DNA of 64,000 bases from the NCBI GenBank assembly GCA_016647705.1, contig CM028329.1, positions 61,087,231 through 61,151,230 on the forward strand, written 5' to 3'. Of this stretch, positions 16,641 through 27,800 are shown piece by piece. Source of the DNA: Eucommia ulmoides. Taxonomy: Eukaryota > Streptophyta > Magnoliopsida > Garryales > Eucommiaceae. Within the stretch, counting starts at the first letter, position 1. Every line of letters begins with the position of its first letter. The translations under genes were made by a program, and so were the position numbers. A model generated the notes under the pieces. The model saw only the letters and a list, made by a program, of their open reading frames with translations, searched no databases and had not been told where the DNA came from.

Positions 16641-17475
16641 TGCGCGCGCGCGCAGTGAGTGAATACTTCATTGATCAAAAATAGCAAATTGACCCCCTGT
16701 ACTTTGTTTTAATATTCTTCTAACACCCTCTACATCTTTTTTACTTTAACTAAAACGAAAAATGAGTATTTTTTGTTTAAATTAACGGAATATGCTTAAA
16801 AATGACAAAGTAAAAATTTTCATCAAACTTTTAAATGAAATAGATGATATTATCCTTTTTTATAAAATTTTAATTTAATTGTTGTGTTTATCAGATAAAA
16901 AAAAAAAGACAAAGGTCATCTCCGGTCATCATCCTTTCCTCAACGAAGACAAATTTCAACAAAATCAACCCATGTTTTTTCAATATTTAAAATCAAATGA
17001 TGACAAATTTTAGCAGAATCAAATGAGGGGGTTCTCAAATGAGGTTATGATCAAACGAGGGATTAGCAAAATCAAATGACGGCAAATTTAAGCAAAATCA
17101 AATAAGGATTTGCCAATCCAACACAAATTTAACAAAAACTTTAGGATTAGTAGATCTAATAACTGAAATTGATTAAACACGTTAGTGAATTCCTGATGGT
17201 ACAACCACTGTCAACAGCGAGGGTTAAAATGAGGAGAGACGAGGAAGAAAGAAATAAAAAAAAAAAAAAAAAAAATCTTTGTAATTTCAATTATAAAAAT
17301 ATAATTAATTATTTTTTATTATTTTAACATAGTGTTAAATTTTCAAAGACGGATAAAATAATACCAAGGCAAAATACAGGGGGTTAAAGGGCAATTTGTT
17401 TATAAAACATCAGGGGTATAAATGTAATTAGACCGCATATAAATGTTTGTTTGTTTTTTTATTTTTCTTCCCCCA
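16641..17475. promoter_or_regulatory. Divergent promoter interval, COQ5 and RPL29
   Basis: Roughly 0.8 kb of AT-rich DNA separates the probable COQ5 leader (minus) from the RPL29 leader (plus). It contains a (CG)n-like GCGCGCGCGC stretch at about 16642 and a poly(A) run at about 17254. No gene is seen in it. A shared bidirectional promoter is possible. Confidence 0.35.
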
Positions 17476-17494
17476 ACCGTCTCCATAAAGCTCT

Positions 17495-17502
17495 AACCCT
17501 AA
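17495..17502 (+). promoter_or_regulatory. Telo-box AACCCTAA in RPL29 leader/promoter
   Basis: AACCCTAA within CTCTAACCCTAACC. Telo-boxes are known cis elements of plant ribosomal-protein and translation genes, generally close to the transcription start. Confidence 0.65.
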
Positions 17503-17691
17503 CCATTTCATACCAGCACCGCTGCTAGACCTCACTTCGCCGCGCATCTCAGGTAACCTCTCCGTCGCTTGTCTCGTCGGAGTAGAATTCATCATATTAA
17601 TGCTTTTTAATTCAAACATAGATTTTCTTCGTATATTATGCGTAATTCGTTTTCGTATTTTGATTTTGAATCCAATTGACGTTTCAGCGAA

Positions 17692-17965
17692 ATGGCGAAA
17701 TCGAAGAATCACACGGCGCACAACCAGTCCTACAAGGCACACAAAAATGGCATCAAGAAGCCCCGGAAACACAGGCACGCCTCCACGAAGGGGGTATGCG
17801 CTCGAACTTGCTCAGAAATTCGATCTATTCATTTCTTTTTCTGAGTTTATAATAATTGATCTGCTGTTATTTGTCAAGCAGATGGATCCGAAGTTCTTGA
17901 GGAACCAGAGGTACGCGAGGAAGCACAACAAGAACAATGGAGCAACAGCGACTGAGGAAGAGTGA
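17692..17965 (+). CDS. RPL29: 60S ribosomal protein L29 (eL29)
   Basis: A small, very basic large-subunit ribosomal protein. Exons 17692-17793 and 17882-17965 join in frame to 61 aa, the usual plant eL29 length. The protein starts [20 protein letters not shown], the family hallmark, and continues with [11 protein letters not shown], then [17 protein letters not shown] and an acidic tail. A further intron in the 5' UTR is indicated by CTCAG/GTAACC at 17552/17553 and the acceptor TTTCAG at 17682-17687, four bases before ATG; 5'-UTR introns are common in plant ribosomal-protein genes. A telo-box precedes the leader donor. The longer open frames on both strands here are intron read-through shadows. 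Confidence 0.97.
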
Positions 17966-18397
17966 GCTACGTATTCGAGTTGAGTGGATTTCTGTATTCA
18001 TCATCACTGTTTTTCCTTCATTTGTTTCACTGATTCAGTAGTTGTTCTTGTTTGATCAATGTATTTTGCTTCTTTAGATTTTCTCTTTGCTTCCAGATCT
18101 GAACATTTTTAAGTCCTGTTTGGTGGATTGATGATCTAAAACCCTAGTTTCTTAAAAACTGAATCAATTCATAAAGTAAAACAATCGCATGTTTCGTTGT
18201 TCAAGTAGTTAAATTTATTCAAGTATGATGAATGGGTTGGTTGTGTGACCCGAAACCGATTGATTTAGTGGTGATAGCATTCAATATCTAATCAAATTTG
18301 TGAGACTTTTCAAACTAGTTTATACATGATAGGAGTTCCGCCACCTATTGTCATGTTGAGTTATAACATGACATGAGAGTTGGATTTTGGGAAATCT

Positions 18398-18910
18398 CGT
18401 TGTCTGCACTTCGGTTGTTTGGGAAGCATTTGGTTAGGGTTTCTGGTTTTATGTTTTTACTTCCAATAAACTGGGATGAGAATTTTGTTTCCGTTCTGCA
18501 GTGTTCTGGGAATAAAAACATGTTTGGTAACGACTATTGTCACGAAATTATTATTTCTTAATTTAAGACGACAGAAACAAAGAAACATGTTTGGTTGTAA
18601 CATTTGTATTATTTTTTCTCTTTAAATGTATGGTGGCTTGTGGGTGGTGTTTTCCGGCGAAGTGGTGGTGACCGATAATAAATATACATATTTTCTAGCC
18701 ACAGGGTGATGGTGGCTGGCGGGATGGGTGGTGGGAATAGTTTTGTGAGGGTGAATAGGAATTAACATGTTTTTTGTTTCTTAGATTTTTAAGAAATTCA
18801 GAAAATATTCTTAAAATACTCCCAAAATATTGGGAACAACGTGTTTACAAACGAGTCTTTGCATTAATCCCAAAATTTTGGGAAAGGGAACGGAACAATG
18901 ACCAAATGGG
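18398..18910. mobile_element. MITE-like repeat (GTTTGGTAACGA family)
   Basis: It shares 'gatgagaattttgtttccg', 'tgtttggtaacgactattg' and 'atcccaaaattttggga' with the elements at 30819-31208, 31210-31683, 39418-39855 and 62470-63020. This is one abundant non-autonomous family with GTTTGGT-type termini. The edges are approximate. Confidence 0.6.
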
Positions 18911-20264
18911 GACTTGGCATTTCTCTTCTATCATCTTATTTATGTTGTTTGAACTAAATACAATTCGGTGTTGCAGGTGAGAGCGAGTGTCAAATACCAC
19001 ATCAAAATTTGTAATAACTAGTCTATATATAAAACGAGCTACTACACCTATTATCTTATGTTTTTACATTGAAATCTCCTTAACAGATATCGTATTGATA
19101 CGAACCGAGTTGACCCGACACCACATTATTGCAACCCATACTTTTTCAACCTTAATGTGCTATTGAAGCCAAAAAATGGGTTAAAATAGGGGGAATAGAT
19201 GTTAAACCCGTTTTATTAGCCCTAATTCCTCGTGGTAATGTTGTAAGCCCATATTGTGCCTACGTCATATAAGGCGTTCATGGACTCCAGAGCCCACCCA
19301 AGCTGTTGACTTTTTCTAGGGCTTGATATTGTCACAAAAATTAGGTCCGATCAATTTTAGGGTTTAACTAGAGCCTAACAATTTATATATAGGCCCAACC
19401 CAGCTCGGCTTATCCATCAGGTTATTAAAAAAACAATGTACATAAAATGAATTATAACATATAACACATTTAAATATATCAAACATAAGATTTGTAGTTT
19501 AATAGTTATCGAATGAGTTTTCTAGTTAAAGGTATTGTTCCCATTTAGAATAGTTGTACATATTATATTTTAATTAAAAATATTATATAATTTTTTTAAA
19601 TATATATTTTATGATGTCCAAGTAGGGTTTAGGCTTGGACCAATCAAATTCTTATAATTTATTAGGTTGAGTCCAGCTCAAACCTAACCTAATCCAGCCC
19701 TGAACACACTTCATAGACTAACATCTCTATCATATTTTGTGCCAACACTAACCTTTTTTTTTTTTTTTTTATCCCCACAAGTGTCTCTACATTCACATAA
19801 AATGTAAGACTAATCTCGTTCGGAATGCGTGACTGTCATTCTCAACACCATTTTTCTTTTGATTAAATGGTAAAAATATGTTTGGGTTAATTTACGTGTA
19901 CTTTGACTAATCACTTTTTCGAGTCATTTTACTGATGTATACCTGTTGATATGGTGCATTTAAAATTAAATTCAAAATAAAAATTTATGTTCCGAGTCTT
20001 GGCGGAAGTCGTGCTTACAAATGGGCCCATTCCGTGAGACCCCGTTGGTTCACTTCTTTTTACCTTCTTTAATGATTGGAAGTGGGGTCCAAATATTTAT
20101 AGCCGTTGTTCTCCAATCACACAGCTCACCATGAACCCATTCAAAACTTCAATTTTCAAAATCCATCACATCATTTGTACAACTTTTATTTACTTAATTT
20201 TTGTATTATTTATAATTTAGTATTTGATTACGAATTTCCTGTGCCTAAAAATTAGATACTAGAC
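18911..20264. other. Intergenic with degraded MITE copy
   Basis: No gene is supported. 19265-19715 is a degraded copy of the TGTTCAT-ended MITE at 1818-2355 (shared 'tgttgactttttctaggg', 'ggcccaacccagctcgg', 'tccagccctgaacaca'). The remainder is unassigned AT-rich sequence. Confidence 0.5.
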
Positions 20265-21970
20265 AATTGAACCCGAACTGACGGATAACTGAACTAAATA
20301 GAACCTAATAGTTTGGATATCACCGCGGTGAGATGGTTTATCGATTTTGGCTTCGAAATTGAAAACATAACCGGTTTTGGATTTGAATTTGATTTTGGTT
20401 TTAGTTTTGTTATAGTAACCGTAAAACCAAAACAAACAACCATGGTTAGATGGTTTTTCGATTTTGGCTTCAAAATTGAAAACATAACCGGTTTTGATTT
20501 TGATTTTTAGTTTTGTGATAGTAACCATGAAACCAAACCAAATAACCGTGGTCAGATGGTTTTTCGATTTTGGCTTTGAAATTGAAAATATAATCGGTTT
20601 TGGTTTTGAATTTGATTTTGGTTTTTAGTTTTGTGATAGTAACTGTAAAACCAAACGAAACAACCGTGGTCAGATGGTTTTTCGATTTTGGCTTCGAAAT
20701 TGAAAACATATCCGATTTTGGTTTTGAATTTGAATTTGATTTTGGTTTTGGTTTTTAATTTTGTGATAGTAACCGTGAAACTAAACCAAACCAAACAACT
20801 GTGGTCAGATGGTTTTTCGATTTTGGCTTCGAAATTAAAAACACAACCAGTTTTAGTTTTGAATTTGATTTTGGTTTTTAGTTTTGTGATAGCAACCGTA
20901 AAACCAAACGAAACAATCGTGGTCAGATGGTTTTTTCGATTTTGGCTTCGAAATTGAAAACATAACCGGTTTTGGATTTGAATTTGATTTTGGTTTTTAG
21001 TTTGTGATAGTAACCGTGAAACCAAACCAAACAACCGTGGTCAGATAATTTTTCGATTTTGGCTTCGAAATTGAAAATATAACCGGTTTTGGATTTGAAT
21101 TTAATTTTTGGTTTTGTGATAGTAACCGGGAAACCAAACCAAACAACCGTGGTCTGATGGTTTTTCGAATTTGGCTTTGAAATTGAAAACATGACTGGTT
21201 TTGGTTTTGAATTTGATTTTGGTTTTTAGTTTGTGATAATAACCGTGAAACCAAACCAAACAACCGTGGTCAGATGGTTTTTTCGATTTTGGCTTCAAAA
21301 TTGAAAACATAACCGGTTTTGGATTTGAATTTGATTTTGGTTTTTAGTTTGTAATAGTAACCGTGAAATCAAACCACACAACCGTGATCAGATGGTTTTT
21401 CAATTTTGGCTTCGAAATTGAAAACATAACCAGTTTTAGTTTTGAATTTGATTTTGGTTTTTAGTTTTGTGATAGCAACCGTAAAACCAAACGAAACAAT
21501 CGTGGTCAGATGGTTTTTCGATTTTGGCTTCAAAATTGAAAATATAACCGGTTTTGGATTTGAATTTGATTTTGGTTTTTAGTTTTGTGATAGTAACCGT
21601 AAAATCAAACGAAACAACTGTTTTTAGATATCTCGCCTCTATATAGTCCATAGGTAAAATTGTATATCATTCATTAGGGTTTATTGCAATAATTATTGAT
21701 CTTTGAGATATTGTTTGGATCTTATATTTTGGCTATATTATTGTTCATAATTTTACAAACTTGCATGGTAAGTAAACACCAACTTTTAAAAAACCGATGT
21801 TTCACTATTTGATTTTGATTTTATATAAAATTAAAGAGTTCGATTTAAAAATCAACTTTTAAAAAAACGACGATTTACGGTTTTGCTTTCAGTTTGGTTG
21901 TTTTTTTAACAGATTTCGTTTCAGTTTCTACTGAAATCGGGCCAAAACTGACCCATCGACATACCTACTA
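20265..21970. repeat. Element with about eleven tandem ~118-bp units
   Basis: From about 20330 to 21620 a unit containing 'agatggtttttcgattttgg', 'cttcgaaattgaaaacataa', 'ccggttttggatttgaattt' and 'gtgatagtaaccgtgaaacc' repeats about eleven times with few changes. The flanks (GAACTGACGGATAACTGAAC on the left, CTGACCCATCGACATACCTA on the right) match the ends of the element at 12684-14989, so this looks like a member of that family with an internally amplified segment. Both strands stay open over long stretches only because of unit length and composition; these are not genes. Confidence 0.85.
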
Positions 21971-24763
21971 ACAATACTATATATATTTTTAAATTTTTTT
22001 TATATATATATACACACAAATTTAATTATCTTAGAAGTGAAGTGTGAATTTTTTAACTTGAAATTTTTCTCTTAATTTTTTTATAATCTAATCTCATTCA
22101 TTCATTTCTCTCAAATTAATTTTATCCGTTACCGTCCTAATTTATTATAAAAATTATAATAATTTAAATTTATTTTTTTCGGTTTCCCAGGATATTCCCA
22201 CACTACGATTGGCGGAGACTAATCCCTCGAGGCACTGTAGGCCGCCAGAAACGAGAATCTTTCCCAACATAGCACTTTCGTTTGGATCAACTCATGTTGG
22301 TATAATAATTAAAAAAAAAAAGAAAAAAAAAAAAGATTATTTATAAAATTAGGAAAATTGATAAAGCTAGAGGGGCCCTTGGTCTATTCTATTTGATGGT
22401 CAAAATAGTTGGTATGCATATAGTGTATACTTGTGCCCCACCCTAAACAAAAGAAAACTTTTTGCTAATATTGTGGGAAAAAGCTGTTTTTCATTTAAAG
22501 TTAAATTAAATAACTGTTTTTCATTTAAAGTTAAATTAAATAAAGCCAAACGACGCGCTACTTCCTTTTCATCATCATTAATGTTGTTCATCATTTTATT
22601 TTTTTTCCGCTTCAATCAGATCAGTTTACGTAAACATTAACTAATCAACTTCACATATGATTTTAAGGAGACACTATCCAACATTGACCTGATACATTAA
22701 ATCCTTGTTGACAAAAAAATAAAACACATCTTTTTGACAACCGGACTAATACCTGTTTTTTTTTTTTTTTTAAATCAACTCTAATTTTAAACCATCACGT
22801 TTTAGGTTTTTTGTAATCAGCTCCAAATTTAGCAACCCGCTGTCCACCAAATCTACTGGATACAGTAATTTTTTATAAGTCTAATAATACTGTTAAAAGT
22901 CCTAAGTCACTGTAAGATATGAAGGTTAATGTAAATTTTTACATAAAAAAATGACTTTAACTTTTATGTGGTACAGTAACTTGTAGTTTGTGAACTACAT
23001 GTGCAAAAATTTCAAACTCGGATTGCTTACCGAGAATCCCCAATTTTTAAGTCATCGCATGTGACAGTAGAAATTAGTAATTGTTATTTTATTATATGAT
23101 TTATATATTGTTTTGTGTGTTCTAGGTGTATGTTTGGTTTAATTTTTGAAAACTATGAAAAGTTGTTTTGCATAGATTTTAAAAAATTATGAAGAACAAG
23201 AATGTTAATTAAAGAATAACATCAAAAATAGGTGATGTAACAAATTGGGCAACGGAAAAAATATTCTATAAAGCATTTTGGAGGAAAAATAATTGTTTAA
23301 ATTATATTTTTTATTCTTTAAATTTTATATTTTTATTTAATAGATTTTTTTTTGACAATTATGAATTTAAAAATTGATATAATATTCTAGGCATGAGAAA
23401 TCTAGTGTGTGTGTGTATATATATATATATCAGTGTTTACCGGTGTCTACATACACTATTACAATTTAGTCATAATTTTATAAGATGGTAGGATTAGATT
23501 GATCTTTTGATCTAATGGTACTAAAGTGTCCTTACTTATTATATATATATATGCACACACCCACGAGGTGTTACTCCGATCAGCAAGAGGAAGTGTCTCG
23601 TTTCTTTATTAACCAGAATTCGATTCTCCTGGAGAGAATTCTAGCAATTAAATCTTGAACGCACCATGCCGATGTAGGAGAGTGCGCTCTTAAATCGTCT
23701 AGGAAAGTGATTAGCCGAAGTATGCGAAAATTGGCCCAGACATGCCTTACCATATATGAGTTACAGTATATTTGGCTGGAGGTAATGAAATTGCTTTCCG
23801 ATGGAATGAAATTGAATTTTGAATGGACGTCTATTTAAATTTTGATTCTATTCCATCGAAATTCAATTTCATTATCTCCAACTAAACATGCCGTTAGTGC
23901 CCCCCTTTTTGGGGGGAACAATTGGTGGGAGGTCCTCTATTTAAGTTTTAATTGGTCAAAAGTCCTACATGCGGTGAATTTTTTTGATTTAGTCCAATCT
24001 GTTTTAAAAGGAGGAAAGTTTGTTCACGTGATAGTCACGCGCTAATTACACGTAACTACTTTGTGTGTAATATTACTGTATTAGTTACAAGTAACTAATT
24101 TTTTTTTTTTTTTCAGTTACATGTTCCAATAATATGTAACTTTTTAATTACATTTTCTGATATGTAACTAAAAAATTTGATATTTTTCAGTTATATATTT
24201 CAATAATATGTAACTTTTTAGTTAAGTGTTTCTGATATGTAATTAGAAAATTTAATATTATTTTAGTTATGTCACAAAATATTATACATATATATATGTA
24301 ATTGTAATATGTAACTAATATTATATAAAAACATGTAATTAAAAATATCTAAATATGTGCGAAAATAATAATTATGAAATTATAACTAACACTAGTTACA
24401 TGTAACTTAATTCACTATAAAAACTGAATGTACTCGCTAAAAGGTTCCTCACAATCTCTGCAATATCTCTACAATTTTTGCAATGCGGGATTAAAATATA
24501 AGTGAAATCTAACTTAAAGGACTAAATCAAAACTTAATAACACAAAACGACTTTTTATCAATTATATTTAAAAAAAAAAAAAAAGATTTTTCGCGGATTT
24601 CTCTTTTTTTTTTTTTTTTTTTCTTCTATATATGTGTGTGTGTGTGTGTGTGGGCGGTGTTAAATTAATTGCCATTCATAAACCGCGTCTTTGATTTATT
24701 CTAGTACAACTCAGATATCATCAACATTTGAATCCCAATATAAAAGGGTAGTTTCGTAATTTC

Positions 24764-24766
<3 letters not shown>
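21971..24766. other. Intergenic, AT-rich, no gene seen
   Basis: It contains a direct duplication of 'ctgtttttcatttaaag' (about 22485-22540), a SINE-like block at about 23570-23740, and at 24030-24410 a cluster of GTTACATGTAAC-like short palindromes ('agttacaagtaact', 'cagttacatg', 'gttacatgtaac'). A TG microsatellite is at about 24630-24652. No coding sequence is supported. Confidence 0.5.
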
Positions 24767-24799
<33 letters not shown>

Positions 24800-24804
24800 T
24801 ATAA
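24765..24804 (+). promoter_or_regulatory. CT-repeat plus TATA box of the RING-CH gene
   Basis: A (CT)n tract (24765-24795) is followed at once by TATATAA (24798-24804), 74 bp before the ATG. The leader then carries a (GA)n tract (about 24853-24870), complementary to the CT tract. Pyrimidine patches next to a TATA box are typical of plant core promoters. Confidence 0.6.
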
Positions 24805-24877
24805 CGGCAAAAAAGAGGAGGACGAACTTCGACAGAGAAAAAACTGAAACTCAGAGAGAGAGAGAGAGAGCATAAAA

Positions 24878-27800
24878 ATGGTGGGGGATGTGATATTGTT
24901 TGTGGAGAATTCAGTATCAGATTCAGGTAAATACATGTGTAGAATATGTCACGAAGAAGAATTTCAAAGCTGCGAGCGCTTCGAAGCTCCCTGTGATTGT
25001 TCGGGAACCGTCAAGGTACGTCTCGAAGTTGAAATGCTCCGACTCCGACGACAATTTTTGAATTCCGATCGGATTTGATTGAACTGATTTTTGCTCTTGT
25101 TGTTTGCTTTTGAATTTCCGATTTCAGTATGCGCATAGAGAATGCATACCGAATTTCCGACTCCGACGACAATTTTTGAATTCCGATCGGATTTGATTGA
25201 GCTGATTTTTGTTGTTGTTGTTGTTGTTTGTTTTTGAGTTTCCGATTTCAGTATGCGCATAGAGAATGCATACTGAATTTCCGACTCCGACAACAATTTT
25301 TGAATTCCGATCGGATTTGATTGAGCTGATTTTTATTGTTGTTGTTGTTGTTGTTTGTTTTTGAATTTTTTATTTCAGTATGCGCATGGAGAATGCATGC
25401 TGAATTTCCGACTACGACGACAACTTTTGAATTCCGATCGGATTTGATTGGGATGATTTTTGCTCTTGTTGTTTGCTTTTGAATTTCCGATTTCAGCATG
25501 CGCATAGAGAATGCATACTGGATTTCCGACGACAATTTTTGAATCCCGATCGGATTTGATTGAGCTGATTCTTTTTTTTTTTGTTTTTTTTTGTTTTTGA
25601 ATTTTCGATTACAGTACGCGCATAGAGAATGCATACAGAGATGGTGTGATGAGAAGGGGAACACTACTTGTGAAATATGTTTACAGGTTCGAATTTACTG
25701 ATCTTCTCTTGATTTTCATTTTCAATTTTTTTTCCCGAAATCCTCGTGATTTTCGGAATAAATTCACGAGCCGATCTCGTTATTTAAGTTTGCACTGTTT
25801 ATCCGTGAATTTCCGTTGTTAGTGGTCGAAGAATATTAATCATTACTCCTAGCCTTATATGCTATAAACTCCATAGGAAAAGGAATGTCTCTCTCTCTCT
25901 CTAAGCATATAATGTATATACAAAGTATGCTTGTTTTTTAATGGTATATTGTTGCATTCTCCGCCGTCGTCCCTGCACTAAAATTCTAATAAAATAATAT
26001 AATATTAACAGCTGTATTCCTCTACATAAAATCATCTTTGCATTGCTCTCTCCATCTATTAATAAATCAGTTTTTATTTTTTAAATTTTACTTAAAAATT
26101 TCTTATCACCGCTAGATTAGATTATATTTGGTTCTCTGTAAGTAAAAAAAAAAAAAAAAACCAACAAAGTGTTGCTCAATTAGTAAAGTTCGCTTGAGTT
26201 AAAACAATTGAGAGGTTCTGCAAGGTCAGGTTCAAACCTGTAGAAAAACAATTGTTGGGAGAAGCAGCGACGTATCTCGAACGAGATTAGTTTTATACCC
26301 TGTGTGAGAGTGGGACACTCGTGGGTATAAAAAACAAAAAGTGGAGAAAATTTTACTTAAAAATTTTTTATCAACGAGATTAGTCGTACACCATGTGTGA
26401 GAGTGAGACTCTCGTGGGTATAAAATAAAAAAAGTGGAGAAAATTTTACTTAAAAATTTATTATCACCGTTAAATTAGATTATATTCCGTACTCTGTAAA
26501 AAAAAAAAAAAAAAAAAAAAAAAACACAAACAAGGTGTGACTTAAGTAGCAAGGTCTGTTTAAGTTAAAACAGTTGAGAGACTTTGGAAGGTCAGGTTCG
26601 AGCCTGCGGAAAAACAATTGTTGTGAGAGGTTGCCACACACCCTGTACGAGATTAGTCTTACATCCTGTGTGGGAGTAGAACACTCGTAAAAAAAAAATT
26701 AAAATAAATATAAATTTATAAATTTATCTCCTATTACATCTAATTTAACAGGTAAACTAAATATAATGACCGATTAAAATCATAATTGAAGATATAAGGT
26801 TTAAAGTGAAATGTACCAACTTATTCTATTTGTAATTAATGTTGCAGAAATTCGAACCTGGATATGCAGCTTCCCCTCAAAACATCAAACTGGCTGACAC
26901 CGTGGTAGTCACCATTATAAGGTCAGTCTTTATTTCATGTATTAAAATAAGGAAATCTTGTTGAGAGGTTCTAAGACTTAAAAAAATACTTTCTAAAGAC
27001 TATATCATGTGTTAAAAAATAATTTTTACATGACTTCGCAGAATGATGATTTTATGGAATAACTCTCATTTTTTAGTGGAATTCAACTTTTTTTTTTTTT
27101 TTTTTACATAATGTTTATTTATTTGATGACAGAGAAAACTCGGGAATTCAAAGGAGAGAGAGAGAGGTAGAAAATCAAGAATCAATGGAAAGACAAATTT
27201 CAGATACACGTGATTCAGAAAGAGCTTCTTCATGGTGGAGATCAGTAACCCTCATTGTAAGTTTTACTCTTTCATACTTTATAGTTTATACCCATAATGT
27301 TTGGGTGAAATTTCACGTTGCCTCCTGATATTTTAATTATTGCAATTTACCTCCTTAAAGTTTAATTTTCGTATCAATTTTGTCCAATTGCCTAATTCGA
27401 CTCAATCTTATTGCCGAAATTAGACACATACTTGCCCCTGAGAGGAAAGTAATGCAATAAAAAATAGGGCATCTTGTTGAGAGGTCTCATAAATGAGGAG
27501 CACCACTTTTTAAGGACCATCCAAAGACACAAAAAAAAAAAAAAAAAAAACCTTGGATGGTCTTTTACAAAGTGGTGTTTTTCACTTTTGGGACCTTTGG
27601 AAGAATTTTCATAATATTGCGGTTCCACTATGCACCCTTAAAGTTTGAATTAGGAGGGTGCAAAAACCAGCCAAACGTGCCAACCCGTCCCAAACCCAAA
27701 CTTGACAAAATAAGTACTAAACCGATCAAAAATGGATTAATCTTTAGGAAAAACTGAACCATCGTTCCGATTAAGGATCCCTGGCAAACGGTTCATTACA

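Noticed and set aside
20259-21651. Long open frames on both strands (up to 160 codons)
   Set aside because: They are produced by the tandem 118-bp units; translations are low-complexity repeats in several frames at once.
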